A stretch of DNA of 14,862 bases from Gammaproteobacteria bacterium RBG_16_57_12 (lineage in GTDB: Bacteria; Pseudomonadota; Gammaproteobacteria; RBG-16-57-12), in contig MGXL01000093.1 in assembly GCA_001801365.1 (NCBI GenBank), positions 1 through 14,862 of the forward strand, given 5' to 3'. How positions within the stretch are numbered: the stretch's first letter is position 1; each line of letters opens with the position of its first letter. A model generated the notes under the pieces. The model worked only from the letters and a program-made list of their open reading frames with translations. It was not told the DNA's origin and searched no databases. The translations under genes were made by a program, and so were the position numbers. Below are positions 1 to 9,195 of the stretch, in pieces.

Positions 1-66
1 CTCGGCAGCGGCGTGGTGATTGGTGCCGGGCAGGTCATCACCAACTGCCATGTCACCGGTGTATGA
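1..66 (+). pseudogene. Truncated trypsin-like serine protease fragment
   Basis: Frame 1 reads LGSGVVIGAGQVITNCHVTG and one more Val, then TGA at 64-66. The GSGVVI...VITNCHV pattern is the segment around the catalytic His of HtrA/Deg-like and other trypsin-fold proteases. In that family the chain continues for well over 100 residues, to the Asp and Ser of the triad, and neither is present here. The gene therefore ends abruptly just after the His. Its start lies outside the window. The break coincides with the start of the next ORF, and TGA overlaps its ATG as ATGA, which suggests a deletion or recombination junction near base 60. The protein would not be an active protease. Family assignment rests on about 20 residues, so it is moderate. 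Confidence 0.6.
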
Positions 67-386
67 CTAAGGCCCGTACTACTCGTTACGATCTGGAAGC
101 TTGCTTAGTGGAGGCAAATGGAGATGCCGCTTTCATCGCCAAGGCGCTGGGAGACATCGCGCGCGCCAAGGGTATGTCGCAGGTGGCGCGTGATGCCGGT
201 CTGTCTCGCGAAAGTTTGTATAAAGCACTTTCTGGAGAACGAAGCCCTGCCTTTGATACAATCCTCAAGGTCATTGAAGCCCTGGGCTTGAAATTACATG
301 CGCAGGCAGCACTAGCGGCAACTGTCCGGCAAAGTCCTTTAACCAGTGTTTCAGTTGTCGCTTCGCGTCGCCAGAGACGCGGCTGA
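63..386 (+). CDS. HigA-type addiction module antidote-like protein, probably degenerate
   Basis: A 107-residue ORF. Residues 22-80 match the HigA-like antidote family of XRE-type DNA-binding proteins: IAKALGDIARAKGMSQ, then a helix-turn-helix at about 38-58 (MSQVARDAGLSRESLYKALS) and the LKVIEALGLKL segment. Such proteins normally bind a RelE/HigB-type toxin and repress their own operon. Two things are odd. From memory of the family, a stretch of about 14 residues usually lies between the N-terminal TTRYD and the LEACL helix, and here the two are directly joined, which suggests an in-frame deletion. The family also usually ends shortly after KLHA, whereas this ORF runs on for about 27 unrelated residues. 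No toxin gene is beside it and no Shine-Dalgarno is visible. Translation could only be by coupling through the ATGA overlap with the protease fragment. Probably a relic. Confidence 0.6.
   Translation: MTKARTTRYDLEACLVEANGDAAFIAKALGDIARAKGMSQVARDAGLSRESLYKALSGERSPAFDTILKVIEALGLKLHAQAALAATVRQSPLTSVSVVASRRQRRG
364..381. repeat. Small perfect inverted repeat at the antitoxin-like gene end
   Basis: CGCGTC (364-369) and GACGCG (376-381) form a 6-bp stem with a 6-base loop, just before the TGA at 384-386. No T-run follows, so it is not a convincing intrinsic terminator. It may be part of the foreign sequence that follows the antitoxin-like domain. Confidence 0.4.
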
Positions 387-419
387 GCTTCATCGTTTGA
401 CTTAAGTAAGCACCATTCG

Positions 420-545
420 GGGCGAAGCCGTTTAGCGTTCGCCCTGGTGGCGAGGTAGAAGTATGTTCATCGAACCGACGTGTACGTAATCCGTATGCAC
501 GGTGGTGTGGGGGTGCGGCATCGTGAGGCGTCGCCCTATCCCGAT
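420..545 (+). mobile_element. Group II intron 3' end remnant (domains V and VI)
   Basis: The text from about 471 to 545 has the form of the end of a bacterial group II intron. Domain V: 479-482 pairs with 498-501, a two-base bulge (TG, 496-497) follows, 483-486 pairs with 492-495, and the lower stem is 474-477 with 503-506. Domain VI: 512-513 and 515-519 pair with 530-536, with an unpaired A at 538 eight bases before a terminal CCCGAT at 540-545, the usual place for the branch point. Upstream, GGGCGAA (420-426) and TTCGCCC (438-444) form a hairpin that may belong to domain IV. No reverse transcriptase ORF and no 5' half of the intron are present, so this is a remnant. The triad position reads C-G-A (476-478), with A478 facing G502, where C-G-C or A-G-C is expected. 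Folding was done by eye. Confidence 0.6.
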
Positions 546-569
546 TAGGCCATGGGGTTAGTCTGAATC

Positions 570-1013
570 ATGAAGCACATTCGCAATATTCGTCGCATTG
601 ATGATGACTCCCGCAGTACCTATGCCTGGCTTGTTCAGGTTCAACGGAAGAACAACATCATCATAAAAATGTTCTCGGATAGCATTTTTGGCGGGAAGAA
701 AAAAGCCTTGTCCGCGGCCCTCGAATTCCGCAATGCGCTTACCGCTGTGCCTTCTCCAGCCGAGCGCAATCTGTGGCATCGGACCATTGTCCGGCGCAAT
801 AACACCTCGGGCATCCCAGGTGTTGGACTTGTCAGGAGGCCCAACGGCACGGAAAGGTGGATTGCCTACTGGATTGATGAAAATGGAAATAACAAGTCAC
901 GATCATTCTCGGTCACCATTCATGGCTATTCCCGCGCAAAACAACTTGCCATTACCGAGAGGCAGCGCCAGCTTAAACGGATATTTATAATCAAAAGTTC
1001 AGAAGGCAGATAG
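570..1013 (+). CDS. Solitary AP2-domain DNA-binding protein with two AP2-like repeats
   Basis: A 147-residue protein. Residues 76-138 (NNTSGIPGVGL...W.AYW...NG...RSFSV..HGY..AK.LA...R) match the AP2/ERF-type three-stranded-sheet plus helix pattern. Residues 15-57 (TYAWLVQVQRKN...KMFSD..FGGKKKALSAALEFRNAL) look like a second, more diverged unit of the same fold. In bacteria and phages AP2 domains are DNA-binding modules, often attached to HNH homing endonucleases. No nuclease motif is present here, so the protein is a bare DNA-binding unit, role unknown. The start is the only reasonable ATG. The upstream GGGG is a weak ribosome site. The coding sequence is visibly richer in A and T than recQ next to it and it follows a group II intron end, both consistent with horizontal acquisition. 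It runs toward recQ on the same strand, 43 bases away. Confidence 0.75.
   Translation: MKHIRNIRRIDDDSRSTYAWLVQVQRKNNIIIKMFSDSIFGGKKKALSAALEFRNALTAVPSPAERNLWHRTIVRRNNTSGIPGVGLVRRPNGTERWIAYWIDENGNNKSRSFSVTIHGYSRAKQLAITERQRQLKRIFIIKSSEGR
986..991 (+). promoter_or_regulatory. Possible -10 element upstream of recQ
   Basis: A perfect TATAAT lies near the 3' end of the AP2 gene, 65 bases before the recQ start. I see no good -35 hexamer at 16-18 bases upstream, so this may be chance in a locally A+T-rich stretch. If real, it would let recQ be transcribed independently of the accessory region to its left. Confidence 0.25.
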
Positions 1014-1056
1014 TGTCGCGCCCTGACACGCTGCCGATACATATGACGCACCCGCC

Positions 1057-3201
<2,145 letters not shown>

Positions 3202-3296
3202 ATGCCCGTGCAGGGCAATCGTTATTGCACGAATGAAGGCACCCGCGCGGTGGAATGGTGGATGTGCTCGGCAACTCGATTGCTGTTCGGTAATTG

Positions 3297-3414
3297 CTCC
3301 TGCATTACTCTACCACCCACATCCCTGTGGGCGTCCCGACGCAATTCTACCTCCTCCCTCCATGGAGTCGTGCTCCCTGCGTTGCTCTACCTCCTCCATT
3401 ATCCATGGAGTCGT
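3297..3414. repeat. Three degenerate tandem repeat units of about 37-43 bp
   Basis: Units run about 3297-3334, 3335-3371 and 3372-3414. Shared pattern: CTCC or TCCC, then GC-TT-CTCTACC, then CCTCC or CCACC, then a short self-complementary core (ATCCCTGTGGG in the first, TCCATGGA in the second and third), then GTCGT. Units two and three share CTACCTCCTCC and CCATGGAGTCGT exactly, and unit three has a 5-base insertion. The cores could form small stems. The array is too few and too diverged for a CRISPR and has no spacer pattern. Confidence 0.6.
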
Positions 3415-3471
3415 ATCGCTCACCCATCCTACAAATCCACCCATTTTAGAATAAAGGGAGAACAAGATTTT

Positions 3472-3494
3472 GTGGATAAGCGCAGCGCATCCAC
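3472..3494. terminator. Hairpin repeat downstream of cysK
   Basis: GTGGAT (3472-3477) and ATCCAC (3489-3494) pair around an inner GCGCAGCGC. On the minus strand, leaving cysK, the hairpin is followed by AAAATCTTGTT, which is not a clean T-tract. The GTGGATAAGCGCAGCGCATC type of sequence resembles a dispersed intergenic repeat that I recall from several gammaproteobacteria. It could serve as a terminator or transcript-end stabiliser between the convergent genes. Confidence 0.4.
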
Positions 3495-3505
3495 CATTCC
3501 AACTA

Positions 3506-4462
<957 letters not shown>

Positions 4463-4503
4463 GGGGATTCCTCGAGGTGAGTGGGCGGGCACGCCATGTG
4501 CTA

Positions 4504-4532
4504 ACCGTATCAATTGCCAGGCGCTATTTCAA
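4504..4532 (-). promoter_or_regulatory. Candidate cysK promoter
   Basis: On the minus strand, TTGAAA (4532-4527, 5 of 6 to the sigma-70 -35 consensus) is separated by 17 bases from TACGGT (4509-4504), which is a poor -10 but is preceded by TG one base away, as in extended -10 promoters. The -35 box touches the target duplication of the adjacent 53-bp element, so the insertion would have replaced whatever lay upstream of it, including any CysB activator site. Confidence 0.35.
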
Positions 4533-4594
4533 TAATCCTAGAAACCTCAGTTGACCGCTTATTTGGAGATTCAGCAGCATGTTTCTAGGATAAT
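4532..4594. mobile_element. 53-bp MITE-like element with 9-bp TIRs and 5-bp target duplication
   Basis: CCTAGAAAC at 4537-4545 has its exact reverse complement GTTTCTAGG at 4581-4589. Both ends are flanked by ATAAT, at 4532-4536 and 4590-4594. Terminal inverted repeats plus a perfect direct duplication outside them are the mark of a transposition event. The 35-base interior has no coding capacity. CCTAG ends and 5-bp A+T-rich duplications recall the IS1380 family (ISEcp1 begins CCTAGATTCTACGT, as I remember it), so a non-autonomous derivative of such an element is my best guess. The right end overlaps the end of the neighbouring minus-strand gene and provides its TAG stop (4585-4587). The structure is seen directly; the family link is inference. 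Confidence 0.75.
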
Positions 4595-6177
4595 TCTGCG
4601 GCGGCGCAGTGGTCGAGGCGCAGGCGGATTTGCTTTATGAGCGCCTGAATGTCCACAGGGTCCTCGGTATTAATCGATATACACTGACGCCGTTCAGGGT
4701 CGGACAGGGGTTCATAACGGGCCAGCTGGCTTTCAAGGATGCGCAGGTCCGCCTCCGAGGCATCATCGGCCGCCTGCATGCGCTGGCGGATACGCTCCCG
4801 CAGAATCTCCTCCCTGGCCTCATAGTGCAATATCAGATACGGGATGCCCAATGAGTTGGCCAGATCACGGAAGGACGCGCGATGTGTCCTGTCGAGAAAG
4901 GTGGCGTCGACGATGACGATATGACCGTTTTCCAGCAAGTCCCGGCTCAGCGTGTGGAGATGCTGATAGGTGCGGGAGGTGGCCTCCGCCGTGTAGATAC
5001 CGCTTTGTATCCCGGATTGGCTGGATTGATGCGCGGGTATGTTGAACATCCGCTTGCGCTCGATGTCAGAGCGCAGGCGGATCGCGCCCAGGTGTTCCAG
5101 CAGCCGTTGCGAGATGCGGGTCTTTCCCGATCCCGACAGGCCATGATTGATCAGCAGGGCGGGGCGGTCGCGCCGGATATAATCAAGCGCCTGTTGCAGA
5201 TAACCGTGGTATTCATCAACCGTGGCTTGCCGTTGCGCCGTGGGCAGGGAGGCCTGCCCGGCGCGGATACAGGCCACCTTGGCCCGCACCATGGCGCGGT
5301 AGACCCGATAGAAGCGCAGCACCACCAGACCGGCATAATCACCGGTGATTTCCAGATAGCGGTTGAGCACGCGGTTCGCCCCGTCGCTTTGCCCCCGGTG
5401 CTGGAGGTCCATGACCAGGAACGCGATATCATTCATGACATCGATCCGGTAGAGATCGGGATTGAATTCAATACCATCGAACAAGGTGATCCTGCCATCC
5501 AGCAGCACCATATTGCCCAGGTGCATGTCGCCGTGGCACTCCCGGATGAATCCCTGTTGCTTGCGCGCGTCGAACACGGGGCGCAGACGGTCAAACGTCC
5601 GCTGCGTCCATGACTGCAATTCATCCAGCGCGGCTTGATCCGGGTGTTCGCTGAGCCAGTGCCGAATCTGGGTAAAATTCTCCATGACCGGGGAGAAGAT
5701 GTGTTCCGGATCACCGTAGGGCTGGTCAGCCGTACTGCGGATGATGTCGTGATGAAACCGGGCAATGTCATCCACCAGTCTATCGAGCTGCCCTGCGGTC
5801 AATTCATTACGCGCCAGCACTTCGGCCAGCATCGCCGACTGCGGGAACTGGCGCATGCGCACGGCATAGTCCAGGATCTCGCCTAGCCCTTCGAATCGCG
5901 GAGCATCGGGCGAACCGTTGATGCTGACCACATCAACATAGAGCTGCGGCGCCAGCCGGCGATTGAGGCGTAGCTCCTCCAGGCAATAATAATGGCGTTT
6001 TTCCAGAGTGGAGAAATCCAGAAAGCCCAGATCCAGCGGTTTTTTGACCTTGTAGGCATAAGGGCCGCTCAGGATGACCCATGAAATGTGGGTTTCGAGC
6101 AGGCGGATGTTTTCCACGTGATGTGGATAACAGTTTTCATCAAGCAACCGGGCGATGATGTCAGCCGTGAGGTTCAT
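4585..6177 (-). CDS. Two-domain protein: APH-like phosphotransferase domain plus P-loop kinase (AAA_33) domain
   Basis: A 530-residue cytoplasmic protein. Residues about 1-330 form an aminoglycoside-phosphotransferase-like kinase fold: HGDMHLGN at 215-222 is the Brenner catalytic loop (D217 base, N222 metal ligand) and LFDGIEFN carries the metal-binding D234. Residues about 340-525 form a small P-loop kinase resembling gluconate or polynucleotide kinases, with Walker A GLSGSGKT (K352) and IVIVDATFLDRTHR as a Walker B-like strand. This fusion is a known widespread bacterial family with no established substrate. It should not be called a resistance gene. The start is supported by AGGA 8 bases upstream (6186-6189). 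The TAG stop lies inside the inverted repeat of the 53-bp element, so the last residues (LS) may differ from the ancestral C-terminus. It is divergent from mrcB. Confidence 0.85.
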   Translation of the reverse strand: MNLTADIIARLLDENCYPHHVENIRLLETHISWVILSGPYAYKVKKPLDLGFLDFSTLEKRHYYCLEELRLNRRLAPQLYVDVVSINGSPDAPRFEGLGEILDYAVRMRQFPQSAMLAEVLARNELTAGQLDRLVDDIARFHHDIIRSTADQPYGDPEHIFSPVMENFTQIRHWLSEHPDQAALDELQSWTQRTFDRLRPVFDARKQQGFIRECHGDMHLGNMVLLDGRITLFDGIEFNPDLYRIDVMNDIAFLVMDLQHRGQSDGANRVLNRYLEITGDYAGLVVLRFYRVYRAMVRAKVACIRAGQASLPTAQRQATVDEYHGYLQQALDYIRRDRPALLINHGLSGSGKTRISQRLLEHLGAIRLRSDIERKRMFNIPAHQSSQSGIQSGIYTAEATSRTYQHLHTLSRDLLENGHIVIVDATFLDRTHRASFRDLANSLGIPYLILHYEAREEILRERIRQRMQAADDASEADLRILESQLARYEPLSDPERRQCISINTEDPVDIQALIKQIRLRLDHCAAAELS

Positions 6178-6334
6178 CGGTGCCGTCCTAAGGAGTGATA
6201 AACTATGTTAAGCTGATCAGCCACAGCATGCCAATTTACTCGACTTGCCGGAACGTTACACTGTAATTCATATAAAACACCCAGGGTTTCTGCTGCGGGA
6301 ACATTTCTGATCCACCACACTCTTAACAAAACCA
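6178..6334. promoter_or_regulatory. Divergent intergenic region between the kinase-like gene and mrcB
   Basis: 157 bases with no gene. It should hold promoters in both directions. For mrcB the best -10-like match is TATAAA (6271-6276), with TTGCCG (6245-6250) 20 bases away, which is too far for a confident pair. A perfect 10-base palindrome GCTGATCAGC lies at 6212-6221 and could be an operator or chance. A strong plus-strand Shine-Dalgarno-like TAAGGAG (6189-6195) precedes a three-codon ORF (6205-6216) and is probably coincidental. Confidence 0.3.
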
Positions 6335-8659
6335 ATGAGTAGGACATCTCGCCGCAATACTTTTTCCTCTGGCCGTTGGCGTGCGCGACTGAAGTGGCTG
6401 ACGCTGCTGCTGATCACCGCGGCCATCGCGCTGACGGCCTATGTCTATTATCTCGATTACATCATCCGTGAGAAATTCGACGGCAAACGCTGGGAGTTGC
6501 CAGCTCGTGTCTATGCGCGCCCCCTGGAGCTGTATCCCAGCAAGATTATTTCCATGCCGCAATTGCTCCAGGAGCTGACTCAACTGGATTATCAACCGGG
6601 TAATGATGGCTCTCGCCCAGGCACTTATATTCACCGGGACGCGGGCATCGAGATCACCACGCGCCCGTTTGCATTCTGGGATGGCCAGGAAACGGCACAG
6701 CACCTGCGTGTGACCCTGGCCGATGGCCAGGTGCAAACCATTGCAGACCGTATCACAGGGCAGTCACGCACCCTGGTGAGGCTGGATCCCGTGCTGATCG
6801 CCAGTATCTATCCCGCGCATCAGGAAGACCGGATCTTGCTGCAGCTTGCACAGGTGCCTGATACACTGCGTGAGACCCTGCTTGCCGTGGAAGATCGTCA
6901 TTTCATGTCCCATCGCGGCCTGGATATCCAGGCTATCCTGCGGGCCCTGTGGGTCAATGTGCGCTCGGGCCATATCGTGCAGGGTGGCAGTACCCTTACC
7001 CAGCAACTGGTCAAGAACTTCTACCTCAGCGACGAGCGCACGCTGTGGCGCAAATTCAACGAGGCGATCATGGCGCTGCTGCTGGAGAGGCGTTACGAGA
7101 AAGAGGATATTCTGGAGGCCTACTGCAATGAGATTTATCTGGGGCAGGATGGCCGGCGGGCCATCCACGGCTTTGCCCTGGCCAGCCAGTTTTATTTTCT
7201 GCGGCCCTTGCAGGAACTGACCCTGCCACAATACGCCTTGCTGGTCGGTATCGTGCAGGGCCCCTCCTATTATGACCCGCGGCGTTACCCGGAACGTGCG
7301 CTACAACAGCGCAATCAGGTACTGGATATACTCTACACGCAGGGCGCCATCAACAAGGCCCAGCGTGATGAGGCCACGCAGGCGCCTCTGGGCGTGAGCG
7401 AAAAGCGTCCCAGCGGTGTTACGCCCTATCCGGCCTTTCTTGATCTGGTAAGAACGCAACTGCTGCGGGATTACCCGCCTGAAGATCTGCAGGGTGAAGG
7501 GTTGCGTATCTTCACCACGCTCGACCCCTTGGTGCAGACTGCGGTGGAGCAGTCCATTTCCCGCTGGGTGCCAGAGCTGGAGGCTCAGCGGAACTTGCCG
7601 GACGGTCAACTGGAAGCCGCCGCCATCGTCACCAGTATTGGCAATGCCGAGGTCGCGGCCGTGGTCGGTGGGCGAGACGTCCACTATGCGGGATATAACC
7701 ACGCCTTGAATATCTCGCGGCAAATCGGCTCCCTGATCAAACCGGCGGTTTATCTCACTGCGCTGGCCCAGCCGCAATACACCCTGGCGACCCTGGTAGA
7801 GGATGCCCCGGTCAGGCTGGTGAATGAATTAGGGACGCCATGGACCCCTGAGAATTATGACCAGCAGGTGCACGGCCAGCTCCCGTTATTTCAGGCGCTG
7901 GCCCAGTCCTACAATCTGGCCACCATCAACCTCGGTATGCAACTGGGACTCGAGCCGATCATCAAGACTGTGCACAGCCTGGGGGTGGAGAAGACTTTGG
8001 CGGCCTATCCATCACTGCTGCTGGGCGCGGTGGAGCTTTCCCCGCTGGAAGTGACACAGATGTATCAGACTATCGGCGATAACGGTTTTTATACCCCCTT
8101 GCGCGCCATCCGCGCCGTCACCACCCATGACAATCAACTGCTGCAACGCTACCCCCTGCAGACCGAACAACGTGTGGCGCCCGAGGCAGTGTTCCTGCTC
8201 AATGCGGCATTACAGCAGGCCTTGCAGGAAGGTACCGGGCGCGATGAGTATCTGCGAACCCTGCAGGGCATGGCCCTGGCGGGCAAGACCGGCACCACCA
8301 ATGATCTGCGCGATAGCTGGTATGCCGGATTTGGTGGCGACTACTTGGGAGTGGTATGGTTGGGTGCGGATGACAACCGTTCCATCGGGCATACTGGCGC
8401 CAGTGGTGCACTCCGGATCTGGGGGGGCTTCATGACGGCCATCGAGAAATCCGGGTTAGTGCAAGACCCTCCGGAGGGCGTGGAGATGGAGCTGATCGAC
8501 TGGGATACCGGTCTGCTGGCGGATGGACAATGTATCGGCGCCGCACGCTTGCCCTTTCTTCAGGGCAGTGGCCCGGGGGAGTATGCGCCGTGCGCCGGCA
8601 GCGGGGTGAGCCGGGCGCTCAATGGCGTGATGAAATGGTTTAAGGAGAATAGGCCTTGA
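6335..8659 (+). CDS. mrcB: Bifunctional penicillin-binding protein 1B (glycosyltransferase/transpeptidase)
   Basis: A class A PBP of the inner membrane that polymerises lipid II and cross-links peptidoglycan. Parts: a basic cytoplasmic tail, one transmembrane helix at about 21-40, a UB2H-type regulatory domain at about 70-145 (the activator-binding region in PBP1B), a GT51 glycosyltransferase domain with the catalytic glutamate E186 in VEDRHFMSHRGLD and the GGSTLTQQLVKN motif, and a transpeptidase domain with S466-L-I-K469, S525-Y-N527 and K651-T-G653. All catalytic motifs are intact. At 774 residues it equals my memory of the Pseudomonas aeruginosa protein and is shorter than E. coli PBP1B. 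The stop overlaps the start of the TPR lipoprotein gene, so the two are co-translated. The Shine-Dalgarno is weak. Confidence 0.96.
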   Translation: MSRTSRRNTFSSGRWRARLKWLTLLLITAAIALTAYVYYLDYIIREKFDGKRWELPARVYARPLELYPSKIISMPQLLQELTQLDYQPGNDGSRPGTYIHRDAGIEITTRPFAFWDGQETAQHLRVTLADGQVQTIADRITGQSRTLVRLDPVLIASIYPAHQEDRILLQLAQVPDTLRETLLAVEDRHFMSHRGLDIQAILRALWVNVRSGHIVQGGSTLTQQLVKNFYLSDERTLWRKFNEAIMALLLERRYEKEDILEAYCNEIYLGQDGRRAIHGFALASQFYFLRPLQELTLPQYALLVGIVQGPSYYDPRRYPERALQQRNQVLDILYTQGAINKAQRDEATQAPLGVSEKRPSGVTPYPAFLDLVRTQLLRDYPPEDLQGEGLRIFTTLDPLVQTAVEQSISRWVPELEAQRNLPDGQLEAAAIVTSIGNAEVAAVVGGRDVHYAGYNHALNISRQIGSLIKPAVYLTALAQPQYTLATLVEDAPVRLVNELGTPWTPENYDQQVHGQLPLFQALAQSYNLATINLGMQLGLEPIIKTVHSLGVEKTLAAYPSLLLGAVELSPLEVTQMYQTIGDNGFYTPLRAIRAVTTHDNQLLQRYPLQTEQRVAPEAVFLLNAALQQALQEGTGRDEYLRTLQGMALAGKTGTTNDLRDSWYAGFGGDYLGVVWLGADDNRSIGHTGASGALRIWGGFMTAIEKSGLVQDPPEGVEMELIDWDTGLLADGQCIGAARLPFLQGSGPGEYAPCAGSGVSRALNGVMKWFKENRP

Positions 8660-9132
8660 TAAGGCATTTTCGCAATTCGTTCTTGTTCGGTATCCTGCTG
8701 CACAGTGGTTGTAGCCTGCAGGCACCATCGATAGAGCAACAAACGCAGGAACCGGAGACACAGCCACAGGAGTCCGTACCGGCGGATACCGTGCCAGCCC
8801 CGTCCAATACGGCGGTGGACAGCTTGCTGCAACAGGCACAACAGGCCACCCGCCAGGGCGATCACACAGCCGCTGCCGGGCTGGTGGAGCGTGCCTTACG
8901 GATCACGCCACGTAATGCCACACTTTGGCATCGTCTTGCCCAGATCCGGCTTGCCCAGGGACAGTATGAACAGGCCGAGTCGACGGCGTTGCGCTCCAAT
9001 GCCATCGCCCCTTCTGATAAAGTACTGCAAGCGGAAAACTGGTCTGTGATCGAGCGCGCCCGCCGTTCCCGCGGTGATGCTGCCGGTGCCCGGGAGGCGT
9101 CACAGAAAGCGAACCTGCTTGAAGAGCAATAA
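8656..9132 (+). CDS. lpoP: TPR lipoprotein, likely LpoP-type activator of PBP1B
   Basis: A 158-residue predicted lipoprotein. It has a short basic N-region, a hydrophobic stretch (FLFGILL), and HSGC with Cys19 as the likely lipidation site. His at -3 makes the lipobox atypical. Ser at +2 favours outer-membrane sorting. A Pro/Gln/Glu-rich linker (about 21-50) is followed by about three tetratricopeptide helices (52-155, including HRLAQIRLAQGQYEQAESTALRSNAIAP). In P. aeruginosa the TPR lipoprotein LpoP, encoded next to mrcB, stimulates PBP1B. Architecture and position here are the same, so the name is well supported but inferred. The start is TTG at 8656, overlapping the mrcB TGA as TTGA, with AAGGAG at 8642-8647. 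Confidence 0.8.
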   Translation: MIRHFRNSFLFGILLHSGCSLQAPSIEQQTQEPETQPQESVPADTVPAPSNTAVDSLLQQAQQATRQGDHTAAAGLVERALRITPRNATLWHRLAQIRLAQGQYEQAESTALRSNAIAPSDKVLQAENWSVIERARRSRGDAAGAREASQKANLLEEQ

Positions 9133-9195
9133 AGCCGTTAAACAATAACATAAGCTATTACTTCTATCTTTCAGTTTATAAAGGGAAAATTATCT

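Larger units (their letters stand above)
3251..3501. repeat. Long-range inverted repeat in the recQ-cysK gap
   Basis: TGGAATGGTGGATG at 3251-3264 has a perfect 14-base reverse complement, CATCCACCATTCCA, at 3488-3501. With one mismatch the arms extend to 18 bases (3251-3268 and 3484-3501). The arms enclose about 215 bases containing the degenerate tandem repeats and further ATCCAC/GTGGAT pairs (3435-3440 with 3472-3477). I see no target-site duplication outside the arms. No gene is visible in 3202-3505. A 104-codon ORF opening at 3202 has low-complexity, non-coding-like content. Confidence 0.6.

Noticed and set aside
338..444. Integron attC site next to the antitoxin-like cassette
   Set aside because: CTTTAAC and GTTTAGC-like motifs do not fit the RYYYAAC and GTTRRRY core sites, and no matching symmetrical fold is present.
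3297..3414. CRISPR array
   Set aside because: Only three diverged units with no unique spacers, no leader and no cas genes.
4463..4513. Longer CysK N-terminus starting at 4513
   Set aside because: The extra 17 residues are not typical of CysK, and the ATG at 4462 has a well-placed AGGA.
4585..6177. Aminoglycoside resistance gene
   Set aside because: Only the fold is shared. The fusion to a P-loop kinase domain defines a different, uncharacterised family, and no resistance context is present.
6205..6216. Three-codon leader ORF after TAAGGAG upstream of mrcB
   Set aside because: Too short to judge, about 120 bases from mrcB, with no attenuator fold. The Shine-Dalgarno-like sequence lies in the leader of the opposite gene and is likely chance.
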